From Deltaproteobacteria bacterium (GTDB lineage Bacteria > Myxococcota_A > UBA9160 > UBA4427), in the NCBI GenBank assembly GCA_029261855.1, contig JAJDAN010000013.1, forward strand, positions 62,001 through 126,000: DNA of 64,000 bases, read 5' to 3'. Made by a program: the position numbers and the translations under genes. This document shows, one piece after another, positions 34,811 through 43,387 of this stretch; position 1 is the stretch's first letter; every line of letters begins with the position of its first letter. The notes under the pieces were generated by a model. That model had not been told where the DNA came from. It made no database searches and saw only the letters and a list, made by a program, of their open reading frames with translations.

Positions 34811-35929
34811 TCAGTCGCGCGAGGGTGTGGCCCGGTTGGCGAGGGCGACGCGGTTGCCACCGTGCTGCTTCGCGTCGTACATGGCTGAGTCTGCCGCTCG
34901 GGTCAGGCTCTCGATGGTCCGGCCGTCGTCGGGAAAGAGCGCGATGCCGATGCTCGCGCGGACGGCGATCGGTGCGACGTGTTCGGTCTCGGTGGCGACG
35001 AGCTCCGAGAGCAGTCGCTCGGCGTAGCGCTCTGCGCTCTTCTCGTCGTTGCCGTCCTCGAGCAACACGACGAACTCGTCTCCGCCGATGCGCCCCGCGG
35101 CGTCGGTGCGACGGGTCTGGGCATCGAGCACGTGGGCGATTCCTCGCAGTACGTCGTCGCCGACGCCGTGCCCGTACTGATCATTGACTGCCTTGAAGCC
35201 GTCCAGGTCGATGAACAGCAGCGCCGGTCGGTGCTGGTAGCGATCGGCGCGCGCGAGTGCCTGACCCAGGCGCTCGTCGAACTCGCGCCGGTTGCACAGC
35301 CCGGTGAGCGGGTCGTGTCGCGCGAGGAACTGGAGCTGGGCGGTCTGGAGGTCCTCGAAGCGTCGTCCGAGTGCGGCGATCGCGAAGACACCGACCAGGA
35401 TGCTGGCGCGCGAGCCGAAGATCACGGCGGGGCTCAGGGCGAGGGTGCCCGGCGCCGCGGGAATCGGTGTGGCGGTGAAGGTCACGAAGGCGAGGGCCAC
35501 CACAGAGAGGGCGGTCCAGACGGCGGCCGTGCGGATACCGAGTACGTGCATGGTCCCCAGCAGCAGGACGCTCGGGTAGGTGACGCTGGCCGAAGAGGTC
35601 CCGCCCAGGATCACACTCGCAATGGTGATCGTGATGAGCAGGAACCCGATGGAGACGTTGCTCGACAGCTCGGCGAAGCGCCCCCGCTGGATCGAGGTGA
35701 AGTGCATGCAGACGCCGTAGACGATGATGCCGCCGATCGAGAACCAGGCGGTGATCGCACGACCCTGGAGGACCGAACTCGTGAAGGCGCTCGCCATGAT
35801 GACGAACGCGACGAGGCCGAAGCCGCGGGCGCGGCGCATCATCAACGCCTTCTCGGGCGTCGCCCCCTCGCTGCCGTGGTCGATGAAACCGTCGACGACG
35901 CGGCGGAGTCTTTGGAAGATCGTGCGCAT
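34811..35929 (-). CDS. Membrane diguanylate cyclase (GGDEF)
   Basis: 372 residues. Six N-terminal membrane helices (residues ~30-190; LVAFVIMASAFTSSVL, FLLITITIASVILGG, ASILVGVFAIAALG) act as a MASE-like sensor. The C-terminal GGDEF domain has ARHDPLTGLCNRREFDERL, LLFIDLDGFKAVNDQYGHGV and active-site RIGGDEFVVLLEDG (~281-285). The allosteric inhibitory site R-x-x-D sits five residues upstream as RRTD, so product inhibition is expected. Makes cyclic-di-GMP, a possible signal for the PilZ protein at 2425. No EAL domain is present. Confidence 0.93.
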   Translation of the reverse strand: MRTIFQRLRRVVDGFIDHGSEGATPEKALMMRRARGFGLVAFVIMASAFTSSVLQGRAITAWFSIGGIIVYGVCMHFTSIQRGRFAELSSNVSIGFLLITITIASVILGGTSSASVTYPSVLLLGTMHVLGIRTAAVWTALSVVALAFVTFTATPIPAAPGTLALSPAVIFGSRASILVGVFAIAALGRRFEDLQTAQLQFLARHDPLTGLCNRREFDERLGQALARADRYQHRPALLFIDLDGFKAVNDQYGHGVGDDVLRGIAHVLDAQTRRTDAAGRIGGDEFVVLLEDGNDEKSAERYAERLLSELVATETEHVAPIAVRASIGIALFPDDGRTIESLTRAADSAMYDAKQHGGNRVALANRATPSRD

Positions 35930-36078
35930 CCACAGGGCTCATCGGTGGACCCGGAACGGCACGTGAGGCGCGCCTGAGTGGAAGCTTGCGATCTCGTTGG
36001 AACGGAATTCAGTCGCGGATGGCGGCGGTGTCGACCCCGAGCACCGATGGGCCGAGTGCCACTCTTTTGGAGGGGGCG
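35930..36078. other. Intergenic region between the cyclase and barrel genes
   Basis: 149 bases that must hold the cyclase promoter (minus strand). It contains a 10-bp palindrome aggcgcgcct at 35966-35975. I see no clear -35/-10 pair and no gene. Confidence 0.4.
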
Positions 36079-37071
36079 CTAGAAGCGGAACTCGAGCTCG
36101 AGGCGGCCCGTGAAGGCGGCCCCGTTGGCCTTGACGGCGTCCACCTTCTTGCGGTCTTTGTCCAGCAGCGTGTATTTCTGGTAGACCTGAGCGCCGGCCC
36201 AGCCCCGCACCCGCCAGTGTTTCGTGATCTTCCAGGTCGCGCCCGCGACGACCGGCGCCGTGCGGTTCCGCAGGATCCCCTTGCCGATCTCGCCGCCGCG
36301 GTTCTCGAGCCGAAAGCTCTGCTGTCGCCATTCGCCCTGCACGAAGAGCGAAAGCGACTTGCTGGGTCGATAGCCGAGCTTGAGGCCCAGGCCGCGCGAC
36401 GCCAGCTCGATCTCGTCGGTGATGCGCCAGCGGAACTGGGCGAAGGGGCCGAACTTCGCCCCGGAAGCCGCGACCCGCGAGCTCACGCGGGCCCCGAGCA
36501 CCAGGGCGAAGTCCTTGCCATAGGCGTAGGCGATGCCGATGAGGCCCGTGCCCTGCATTCCGTCCGCGTAGCTCGAGCCCGACTCCCAACCCGACGACAG
36601 ACGCCCGCCGGCGATCAGGCCCCAGGACTTCGAGAGTCGATAGCCGCCCTCGATCCGGAACTGGTTGCGAAAGAGCTCGCTGAAGGGGTCGTTCGGCGCG
36701 CGGCCCGTGTCGAGGAAGTCACTGTCGCCGTGGAAGTCGAACGCGTTCACCTCGCCCTGGGCCACGAAGCGAAGTGCGAGCTTCCGGGAGACGGGTGCAT
36801 CGACGGTGGCCCGCAGGGTGGTGGTGAAGATGTCGACCGAGGCGTCGCCGTAGTCCTGGTCGACCACGAAGTCCTGGCTCAGGCGCAGGCGCGGGCGCAG
36901 CTCCGACACGCGACCGAACAGTGCCAGGGGATCGAAGGCTTCCTCCGGCATGGTCTCGAGCTCGGCGGGCGCGGGTGTCGGCTTGGCCTTCGGAGCGGGA
37001 GGCTCGGCCGAGGCTAGGGGTGCGCTGAACGCAACGAGCAGCGCACAGACGATCTGCAAGTTGCGGCTCAA
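36079..37071 (-). CDS. Outer-membrane beta-barrel protein (DUF6268-like)
   Basis: 330 residues. Signal peptide SRNLQIVCALLVAFSAPLASA, then a proline-rich linker and barrel strands with alternating residues (LRLSQDFVVDQDYGDASVDI, WGLIAGGRLSSGWESGSSYA, ASRGLGLKLGYRPSKSLSLF) ending in GRLELEFRF, a terminal-Phe signal. The start is TTG 37071 because it immediately precedes the signal peptide and overlaps the upstream gene's stop as TTGA; no ATG or GTG is suitable. Coupled to the wax ester synthase gene, so it may be involved in lipid uptake. Confidence 0.8.
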   Translation of the reverse strand: MSRNLQIVCALLVAFSAPLASAEPPAPKAKPTPAPAELETMPEEAFDPLALFGRVSELRPRLRLSQDFVVDQDYGDASVDIFTTTLRATVDAPVSRKLALRFVAQGEVNAFDFHGDSDFLDTGRAPNDPFSELFRNQFRIEGGYRLSKSWGLIAGGRLSSGWESGSSYADGMQGTGLIGIAYAYGKDFALVLGARVSSRVAASGAKFGPFAQFRWRITDEIELASRGLGLKLGYRPSKSLSLFVQGEWRQQSFRLENRGGEIGKGILRNRTAPVVAGATWKITKHWRVRGWAGAQVYQKYTLLDKDRKKVDAVKANGAAFTGRLELEFRF

Positions 37072-38576
37072 GCGTCCGTCGACCCTTCGCCGGCCCCGGC
37101 GGCCAGGCTTCCGTCCCACGGCGGAGACCCTGCGTCGAACGGTGCGGGTGGCGGGTCGGCGGCCACGGCGGTCGCTTGCACGCCCGCGCGCTTGGCCAGG
37201 TCTTCGAAGCACTGCGAGACGAGTCGCACGAAGTCCGGCAGGTCCGGCACCACGTCCGGGTTGGCGTTGAAGCCCCAGCAGACCCGGCCGTTGTAACTCA
37301 TGAGCGCGATCCCGAGGCCCATCCCCTCGAGCAGCGGAACCTGGGGATAGATGGCTTCGAGCTTCGCGCCCTGCATGTAGAGCGGAAACTGCGGGCCCGG
37401 CACGTTGGTGACGATCGAGTGGACCGGTCCCTGTGCGGCCTGGGCGCCCAGGGACAACAGGCCGGCAGGGGTCCACTCAGCGACTGCCATCATCATCTCG
37501 ACGCCGAGCGCCTGCTCGGAATCCTTGAGCTCCTGGGTGGTGTCGTGGATCCGCTGGAGCTGGGCGAGGGGGTCGGGCTCGTCGATGGGCAGCTCGAGGA
37601 TCCACGACGAGACGCGATTGCCGAGCTCGCCGCGCTCCGCCTCGCTGCGCATGCTCACCGGGGCCGAGATCTTGAAGTCGATGCGGGCGGGGTTCGCGCC
37701 GCGCAAAAGGAGGAACTCCCGTACGGCGCTCGTGACCACCGTCAGGACGACGTCGTTCACCGAACAGCCCAGCGCCCGGCGGACCGCCTTGACGTCTTCG
37801 AGCGATAGGTTCAACCAGTTGAAGCTGCGATGCGGAGACAAGGGGCCGTTGATCGGCGACTCGGAGGCGCTGAGTCCCATGCCGAACATGTCGACGAGGA
37901 TGCGCGCGCGCCGGGAGATCTCGGCTCGCAGGTCTTCGCTCTCCCGGGCGAAGTCGCGGAAGCCGCGGATGGCCTTGAAGGGCATGGCGAAGCGGTAGCG
38001 AAGCTCGTCCGCGACGAGCTCCGCTTGTGTGGGAGCCGGTCGCGGCACGTAGCGCGGGATCGGGGGCAGATCCCGGTCGGGAGTCGGCGACATCATGATC
38101 TGGGCAATGTCGACACCCGAGGACCCGTCGATCATGCAGTGGTGGATCTTCGTGATGACGGCGAAGCGACCCCCCTCGAGTCCCTCGACGATCCAGGTCT
38201 CCCACAGGGGGCGCGCCCGGTCGAGGGGCTGGGACATGATCCGCGACGAGAGCTGCTTCAGCTGGTCGTCGCTGCCGGGTTTGGGCAGCGCGGTGTGGCG
38301 GACGTGGTAGTCGAGGCTGAAGTGCCGGTCGTCGACCCAGACGGCGTGATCGGCCATGGGAATGAAGTGCAACTTCTGCCGATAGCGCGGGATCCGGTGG
38401 AGGTAGCCCTCGGTCGCCCGCTTGACCCGCTCGATGTCGATGCCGCCGTCGTCCCGCAACAGGGGTCCGGCCTCGTAGATGGACGTGGAAGACACGTGCA
38501 TCGGCGATTTCGGAGTCTCGAAGAGCAGGAAGCTGTTGTCCTGCACCGAGAGGCGGTCGTAGTGATGGCGGGCCAT
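37068..38576 (-). CDS. Wax ester synthase/diacylglycerol acyltransferase (WS/DGAT)
   Basis: 502 residues. Begins HYDRLSVQDNSFLLFETPKS as in the family. The catalytic H-H-x3-D-G is IHHCMIDGSSGVD (~143). The C-terminal half has VNDVVLTVVTSAVREFLL, FKISAPVSMRSEAERGELGN and IVTNVPGPQFPLYM, all typical. Makes wax esters or triacylglycerol from acyl-CoA as storage lipid. An in-frame TTG at 38672 adds a non-conserved extension. Co-transcribed with the downstream barrel gene; divergent from the histidine kinase gene. Confidence 0.92.
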   Translation of the reverse strand: MARHHYDRLSVQDNSFLLFETPKSPMHVSSTSIYEAGPLLRDDGGIDIERVKRATEGYLHRIPRYRQKLHFIPMADHAVWVDDRHFSLDYHVRHTALPKPGSDDQLKQLSSRIMSQPLDRARPLWETWIVEGLEGGRFAVITKIHHCMIDGSSGVDIAQIMMSPTPDRDLPPIPRYVPRPAPTQAELVADELRYRFAMPFKAIRGFRDFARESEDLRAEISRRARILVDMFGMGLSASESPINGPLSPHRSFNWLNLSLEDVKAVRRALGCSVNDVVLTVVTSAVREFLLLRGANPARIDFKISAPVSMRSEAERGELGNRVSSWILELPIDEPDPLAQLQRIHDTTQELKDSEQALGVEMMMAVAEWTPAGLLSLGAQAAQGPVHSIVTNVPGPQFPLYMQGAKLEAIYPQVPLLEGMGLGIALMSYNGRVCWGFNANPDVVPDLPDFVRLVSQCFEDLAKRAGVQATAVAADPPPAPFDAGSPPWDGSLAAGAGEGSTDA

Positions 38577-38683
38577 TGCTTCCTCCGACGCTGTCCGGCG
38601 TCCCGACAACGTACACGATGAATCGGGTCGGAGGTTCCGCAGGCTGAGATGCGCATGCGCGAGGGACCTCAAAGTCCAGGGAC

Positions 38684-40231
38684 GTGCGCCCGATAAGGCC
38701 CGACGTGGACCCCCACGCCTTCGTGATCCAGAGCGCCATTGCGGTGCCCGTCATCCTGGGCCTCGTCCTGTACACGTTCACGCGTTGGGACCGGACCCCC
38801 CTGCACCGGATGATCGTCGCGCTGCTGGCGAGTCTGATCCCGTGGCTCCTCGGCATGGTGCTGAAGCTCGCGGCGGGGGACCCCGCCTGGCGGCTCTTCG
38901 GGCTGCATCTCGAGCAGCTCGCCGTGATCGCGATGCCACCCCTCTTCCTGCTCACCATGGGTCAGTTCGCGCGTCTGTCGGGGCTCGAGCCGGGTCGACC
39001 CCTCTTCGCCGTGGTGGTGGCTGTGCCTACGGTCATCACCGCCCTGTACCTCAGCGACGCCTGGCACGGCCTCTTCTACACGAACGCCGCAGCCGCGCTG
39101 ACGGGCGCGCATCCCCAGGAGTGGGGCGGCCCCATCTACTGGTCGGGGCAGGTGATGGCCGCCATCTTCTCCGGTTCTGCGCTCTCCTGCCTCGCGCTGG
39201 CGGTGTGGCGCGGACGGACGCCCGGGGAAAAGCGCCGCTCCCTGATGGTCCTCGCCGCGGTCTTCCTGCCGTGTCTCGCACATGTCTTCTATGTCGCTGG
39301 GCTGCAGCCGTTCGAAGAGTCCCTGGTTCCTCTCACCCTCGGACTCACGGCCGTGCTCTTCGTCTACGGCGTCGAGGCGTACGGGGTCCTCGAGGCACAG
39401 CCGATCGTCCGCAACGACGTGATCGAGCACCTGCGCGATTCCCTCGTCATCGCGAACCCCTCCGGCGTGGTGCTCGACACCAACCCGGCAGCGGAGGCGA
39501 CATTCGGATGCGATCGCCGCGCGCTGCGGGGACGCTCCCTCGAAGAAGTCCTGGCGCGGATCACGGCAGCCGACGACGCACACGCACTCGGTGAGCGCAT
39601 CGCGGGGTTGGCACCGGGAGAGGGACAAGCGGGGGGCGAGATCGTTGCTCGCGATGGCCGCAGCTTCGAGCTCACCATCGCTTCCGTCAAGGCCAAGGGC
39701 TCGCAGCCGGCCGGCGTGTTCCTGTCGATGCGCGACCGCACGGCGCAACGCCGCAACGAACGCCTGCTGCGCGAGCGCCAGAAACTCGAGAGTGTCGGCA
39801 TCCTGGCGGCCGGAGTCGCCCACGAGGTCAACAACCCGCTCGCCTTCGTGCGCGCGAATCTCGTACACCTGCAGAGTCTCGCGACGGAGGTAGAGAAGCT
39901 CGTGGGCCCCGACGACACCGGACCGTCTGCCTTCCTGAACGGCAAGCAGGCTCTTTCGGGGATCCCCGACGCGCGCATCGTCGCGCAGACCTCCCTGGGC
40001 GAGGGCGTCGCCATCGTCCGCGTGACGGACAACGGTCCGGGGATTGCCGCCGCGGACCTGCAGCACATCTTCGACCCGTTCTTTACCACGCGCGGTCCCG
40101 ACGAGGGAACGGGCCTCGGTCTGAGCATCGCGTTCGACATCGTCCGCGAGCACGGTGGCGTGCTCGAGGTCGACTCGGAAGTCGGGAACGGAACCTGCTT
40201 CAGCCTCCGGCTTCCGCTCGCCGGGGCCTGA
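38684..40231 (+). CDS. 7TM-PAS histidine kinase with internal in-frame deletion
   Basis: 515 residues from GTG 38684. Seven N-terminal membrane helices (histidine-kinase 7TM type; residues ~10-225), a PAS domain (~240-360; LVIANPSGVVLDTNPAAEAT), then the H-box GILAAGVAHEVNNPLAFV with His ~380. Only about 39 residues later the N-box-like FLNGKQALSG follows, then VTDNGPGIAAADLQHIFDPF and GTGLGLSIAFDIVREHGG. In ordinary kinases the His-to-Asn gap is about 100 residues, so the second dimerisation helix and the start of the ATPase domain are missing in frame. Probably inactive or unusual unless the sequence has an assembly error. No response regulator is adjacent. Confidence 0.85.
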   Translation: MRPIRPDVDPHAFVIQSAIAVPVILGLVLYTFTRWDRTPLHRMIVALLASLIPWLLGMVLKLAAGDPAWRLFGLHLEQLAVIAMPPLFLLTMGQFARLSGLEPGRPLFAVVVAVPTVITALYLSDAWHGLFYTNAAAALTGAHPQEWGGPIYWSGQVMAAIFSGSALSCLALAVWRGRTPGEKRRSLMVLAAVFLPCLAHVFYVAGLQPFEESLVPLTLGLTAVLFVYGVEAYGVLEAQPIVRNDVIEHLRDSLVIANPSGVVLDTNPAAEATFGCDRRALRGRSLEEVLARITAADDAHALGERIAGLAPGEGQAGGEIVARDGRSFELTIASVKAKGSQPAGVFLSMRDRTAQRRNERLLRERQKLESVGILAAGVAHEVNNPLAFVRANLVHLQSLATEVEKLVGPDDTGPSAFLNGKQALSGIPDARIVAQTSLGEGVAIVRVTDNGPGIAAADLQHIFDPFFTTRGPDEGTGLGLSIAFDIVREHGGVLEVDSEVGNGTCFSLRLPLAGA

Positions 40232-40277
40232 CCGGGACCCTATCCTGGGGCGCTCCCGAACCAGGAGCCGCAGACCC

Positions 40278-41750
40278 TTGCCCCTCGATCCCCGCACTCC
40301 CGTACTCGTCGGCGCCGGCCAGCTGCGCCAACGAGAAGACGATCCGGCCCGCGCGCGCGAGCCCCTCGAGCTGATGGCGCTCGCCGCGGAGCGCGCTGCA
40401 GACGACGCGGGCCGCCGGGAGCTGCTGGCCAAGGTCGACGGGATCTTCGTCCCGCGTGGGCTCTGGGACTACTCGAACCCGGCCGCACTGCTGCGGGATC
40501 GCTTCGGCGCACCCGCGGCGCGGACAGGCATGGGGCCCATCAGCGGTAGCACCGTGCAATGGATGCTCGCCCGCATGGCGGGTGAGGTCGCGGCCGGGCG
40601 CAGCGACGTCGCCTTGTTGGTGGGCGGAGAGGCGGAACGTTCGAAGCGGCGCGCCAGGCGGGGCGGGACTCCGGTGCGCTGGACCGAGCAATCGGGCAGC
40701 GAGCCCGACGAGCGCTTCGGCAGCTCCGACTTCGACCTGGGCTGGTGGGAGCAGCGCTTCCGCATCCGGCCCATCCAGGCATTCTCGATGTACGAGAACG
40801 CACTGCGCGCGTACCGCGGGGAGACGCTCGCGGCCCATCGCATCCGGCTCGCCGAGCTGTGGGCGGGATTCGCGAAGGTTGCTGCCGGCAACCCCCACGC
40901 CTGGATCCAGGACGGTCCGGGCGCCTCGGAAATCGGAACGCCCTCCGCCGACAACCCGCTGGTCGGCTACCCGTACACCAAGAAGATGGTCGCGAACATG
41001 GTCGTCGACCTCTCGGCGGCCGTGATCGTCTGCTCCGTCGAAGCGGCCATGCGCCACGAAATCCCGGAAGAGCGCTGGGTCTTCCTGCAGGCGGCGACCG
41101 ACGCCGCGCGCGGCTGCGGTGTGCCCGAGCGTCTGGCCTATCACGACGAACCCGTGATGGGTCTCGCCGGACGGCGCGCCATGGAGCTGGCCGCCGCCGG
41201 CCCCGACGACTTCGATCACGTGGATCTGTATTCGTGCTTCCCGGCGGCGGTGCAGATCGCAGCGGGCGAGCTCGGCTTCGACCTGGGTCGGGAACTGACG
41301 GTGACGGGTGGACTGACCTTCGCCGGGGGCCCCTTCAATAGCTACGTGCTGCACGCGGTCGCGACCCTGATGGGTCGGCTGCGGGCCGCACCGGGGACCC
41401 GCGGCTTCGTCTCTTCTGTTGGCGGCTACATGTCGAAGCACGCCTTCGGCGTCTACGGGACCGAGCCCCGAGAAGGCGGCTTCGTTCACGAATGCCTCGA
41501 CGGCCCGGCTGGCGCCCTCGAGACCCGGGTCGGTCTCGAGCAGTACGAGGGGGACGCATGTGTCGAGACCTTCTCCGTACTGCCAACGGCGGGGGCGCGG
41601 CCGGCGTCGCTGCTGTTCGCGTGCTTGACCGGTGCGGGCGAGCGGGTCTTCGGGACCAGTGAGGATCCCGTGCTGCTCGACGCCGTCGCCGACGAGGAGC
41701 TCTGCGGTCGGGGCGCGCGCATCCGTGCTGGGGTGGTGCACCTCGACTGA
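40278..41750 (+). CDS. Thiolase-like acetyl-CoA acetyltransferase (SCP-x/lipid-transfer type)
   Basis: 490 residues. TTG 40278 follows AGGAG (40263-40267) at normal spacing and opens PLDPRTPVLVGAGQLRQRED, the family's beginning. Thiolase-like landmarks: VALLVGGEAERSKRRA, YPYTKKMVANMVVDLSAAVI, a putative active Cys in HVDLYSCFPAAVQIAAGEL (~320), LTFAGGPFNSYVLHAVATL and SSVGGYMSKHAFGVYGTEP. This distant branch is annotated acetyl-CoA acetyltransferase; true substrates are unclear and could be steroid or branched-chain acyl-CoAs. Confidence 0.85.
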   Translation: MPLDPRTPVLVGAGQLRQREDDPARAREPLELMALAAERAADDAGRRELLAKVDGIFVPRGLWDYSNPAALLRDRFGAPAARTGMGPISGSTVQWMLARMAGEVAAGRSDVALLVGGEAERSKRRARRGGTPVRWTEQSGSEPDERFGSSDFDLGWWEQRFRIRPIQAFSMYENALRAYRGETLAAHRIRLAELWAGFAKVAAGNPHAWIQDGPGASEIGTPSADNPLVGYPYTKKMVANMVVDLSAAVIVCSVEAAMRHEIPEERWVFLQAATDAARGCGVPERLAYHDEPVMGLAGRRAMELAAAGPDDFDHVDLYSCFPAAVQIAAGELGFDLGRELTVTGGLTFAGGPFNSYVLHAVATLMGRLRAAPGTRGFVSSVGGYMSKHAFGVYGTEPREGGFVHECLDGPAGALETRVGLEQYEGDACVETFSVLPTAGARPASLLFACLTGAGERVFGTSEDPVLLDAVADEELCGRGARIRAGVVHLD

Positions 41751-41802
41751 TCGGGCCTCCGTTCGCGGGCTGCTACCGTCCGCGCTTCTGGAGGGTTCCC
41801 GG

Positions 41803-43044
41803 GTGGAACGGTCGAACCAGACGAGGATGCTCGTTGTCGGGCTCGCGCTGGCGGCGCCTTTTGTCCTGCTGGCGGCGCCTGTCGTCCTGCCGGCGGCGCC
41901 TGTCGTCCTGCCGCCTGCGCCTGGGGCCGCGGCTTCCGAACTCGTGCCGCTGGGGTCGCACCCGGCTTCCGTCGAGTGGCCCACCGAAGCCTGGCCCGAA
42001 GCTGAATTGCCCGGAGATCTCGATCGCGTCGCATTCGATCAGGCCGTCGAAGAGCTGTTCGCTTCCAAGGGTCGGGGCGGCTTCGCCAACACCCGCGCGC
42101 TGCTGTTCGTCCGGGGCGGTCGTCTGGTCTATGAGCGCTACGCCGACGGCTTCGACCGCGACAGCCGTTTCCAGTCGTGGTCGATGGCGAAGAGCGTCAC
42201 GAACGCCTTCGTCGCACTGGTCGTCGGAGACGGCCGGCTCGACCTCGACATGCCGGCGCCCGTCGCCGAATGGCAGGCCGACGCCGACCCGCGGCGGGTG
42301 ATCACCCTGCGCGAGCTGCTGCAGATGCGCAGCGGGCTCGCCAACTCCGACGGCTTCGGCCAGGAAGACATGGTCCGGTCCTTCGTTTCGCGGCTGCTCT
42401 TCGGGGAAGGCTCGACGTCTCCCGCCACCTTTGCGGCGGACGTGGATCTCGCGCATCGCGTGGGGCAGCGCTGGGCCTACTCGACGGGCACGAGCACGCT
42501 GCTGGCCGCGATTGCCGGACGTCAGATCGGTTCCGGTCCGGAACAGACCCGCGACTTCCTGGACGCGCGCCTCTTCGGGCCCCTGGGCATGCGGAGCGCG
42601 CAGCCGGAGTTTGCCGCCAGCGGTGAGTTCGTCGGCGGCGCGTTCGTGCACGCGACCGCGCGGGACTGGGCGCGCTTCGGGTACCTCTACCTGAGAGACG
42701 GCATCTGGGACGGTCAGCGCCTGCTGCCGGCGGGCTGGGTGGACTTCTCCCGGACCCCGAGCCCGGCCGCCAATAACGGCATCCACGGCGCCCACTTCTG
42801 GTTGAACCGCGAGCCCGCGGAAGGCCAGTGGAAGATGCTGCCGGGCGCGCCCGCCTCGGTCTTCGCCGCCGAGGGTGCGAACTTCCAGATGGTCGCCATG
42901 GCCCCCACCCTGGACCTCGTCGCCGTCCGCCTGGGAGAGTCCCAGGGTGTGGACTACCAGGAACTGCGCGACCAGTTCGCGCGCGCAATCGCGGCGTTTC
43001 CCGAAGCCGTCCCTCCCGCTCCGCATGGGGAGGTCGTTCCTTGA
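41803..43044 (+). CDS. Serine hydrolase (class C beta-lactamase/penicillin-binding-protein-like)
   Basis: 413 residues from GTG 41803, 8 bases after GGAGGG. The signal peptide is long and contains three 7-residue repeats (AAPFVLL, AAPVVLP, AAPVVLP) from a 21-bp DNA repeat. The catalytic S-x-x-K is FQSWSMAKSVTN (S127, K130), and the Y-x-N position reads WAYSTGTSTLL, with Thr instead of Asn. A probable esterase, amidase or D-aminopeptidase rather than a beta-lactamase. Shares one base (TGATG) with a small downstream gene. Confidence 0.85.
   Translation: MERSNQTRMLVVGLALAAPFVLLAAPVVLPAAPVVLPPAPGAAASELVPLGSHPASVEWPTEAWPEAELPGDLDRVAFDQAVEELFASKGRGGFANTRALLFVRGGRLVYERYADGFDRDSRFQSWSMAKSVTNAFVALVVGDGRLDLDMPAPVAEWQADADPRRVITLRELLQMRSGLANSDGFGQEDMVRSFVSRLLFGEGSTSPATFAADVDLAHRVGQRWAYSTGTSTLLAAIAGRQIGSGPEQTRDFLDARLFGPLGMRSAQPEFAASGEFVGGAFVHATARDWARFGYLYLRDGIWDGQRLLPAGWVDFSRTPSPAANNGIHGAHFWLNREPAEGQWKMLPGAPASVFAAEGANFQMVAMAPTLDLVAVRLGESQGVDYQELRDQFARAIAAFPEAVPPAPHGEVVP
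41851..41913 (+). repeat. Three tandem 21-bp repeats in a signal-peptide coding region
   Basis: Units at 41851-41871, 41872-41892 and 41893-41913. The last two are identical; the first differs at a few bases. Each codes seven hydrophobic residues (AAPxVLx) of the serine hydrolase signal peptide, keeping frame. Slippage would lengthen the hydrophobic core in steps of seven residues. Confidence 0.9.
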
Positions 43045-43340
43045 TGCGCCGCGCTCTCGTCCCCCTGTTGCTCGTGCTCGTTCTCGCCGGTGGCCTGGTG
43101 TATCAGCTCTGGTACTTGCCGACCCGCTTCGCCGTGGACATCGGTTCGGGGATGCTCGCCAAGCAGATGTGCTCGTGCATCTTCGTCGCCGGTCGCGACG
43201 TCGAGGACTGCCGGGCGGACCAGTTCGAGAGCATGGACCCGATCCAGGTCGAGGTGGAGCAACGCGTGCGTGCCTTCGTGCCGGGCTTCGGTGAGCGCTT
43301 CGCCGTGTACCGCGAGGGCTTCGGCTGCACCCTCGAGTAG
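43044..43340 (+). CDS. Small membrane-anchored protein resembling the N-terminal segment of other serine hydrolases
   Basis: 98 residues; ATG overlaps the hydrolase stop by one base. One N-terminal hydrophobic helix (ALVPLLLVLVLAGGLVYQLW), then SGMLAKQMCSCIFVAGRDVE and a C-terminal FAVYREGFGCTLE. The A-K-x-x-C-S-x-x-F-V-x-G-R-D pattern resembles, from memory, the segment ahead of the catalytic domain in a group of class C-type serine hydrolases. Here it would be a separate protein encoded after the enzyme; it may associate with it. Three cysteines suggest an oxidising compartment. Confidence 0.65.
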   Translation: MRRALVPLLLVLVLAGGLVYQLWYLPTRFAVDIGSGMLAKQMCSCIFVAGRDVEDCRADQFESMDPIQVEVEQRVRAFVPGFGERFAVYREGFGCTLE

Positions 43341-43345
43341 GCCGC

Positions 43346-43368
43346 CCTGCGCAGCAGGGCTGCGCAGG
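43346..43368. terminator. Perfect 9-bp stem-loop
   Basis: cctgcgcag (43346-43354) and ctgcgcagg (43360-43368) with a 5-base loop lie 5 bases after the small-protein stop and 19 bases before the SMP-30 start. No T-run; could end transcription or reduce read-through. Confidence 0.55.
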
Positions 43369-43387
43369 CGAGGCCGGAGGAGAAAGA

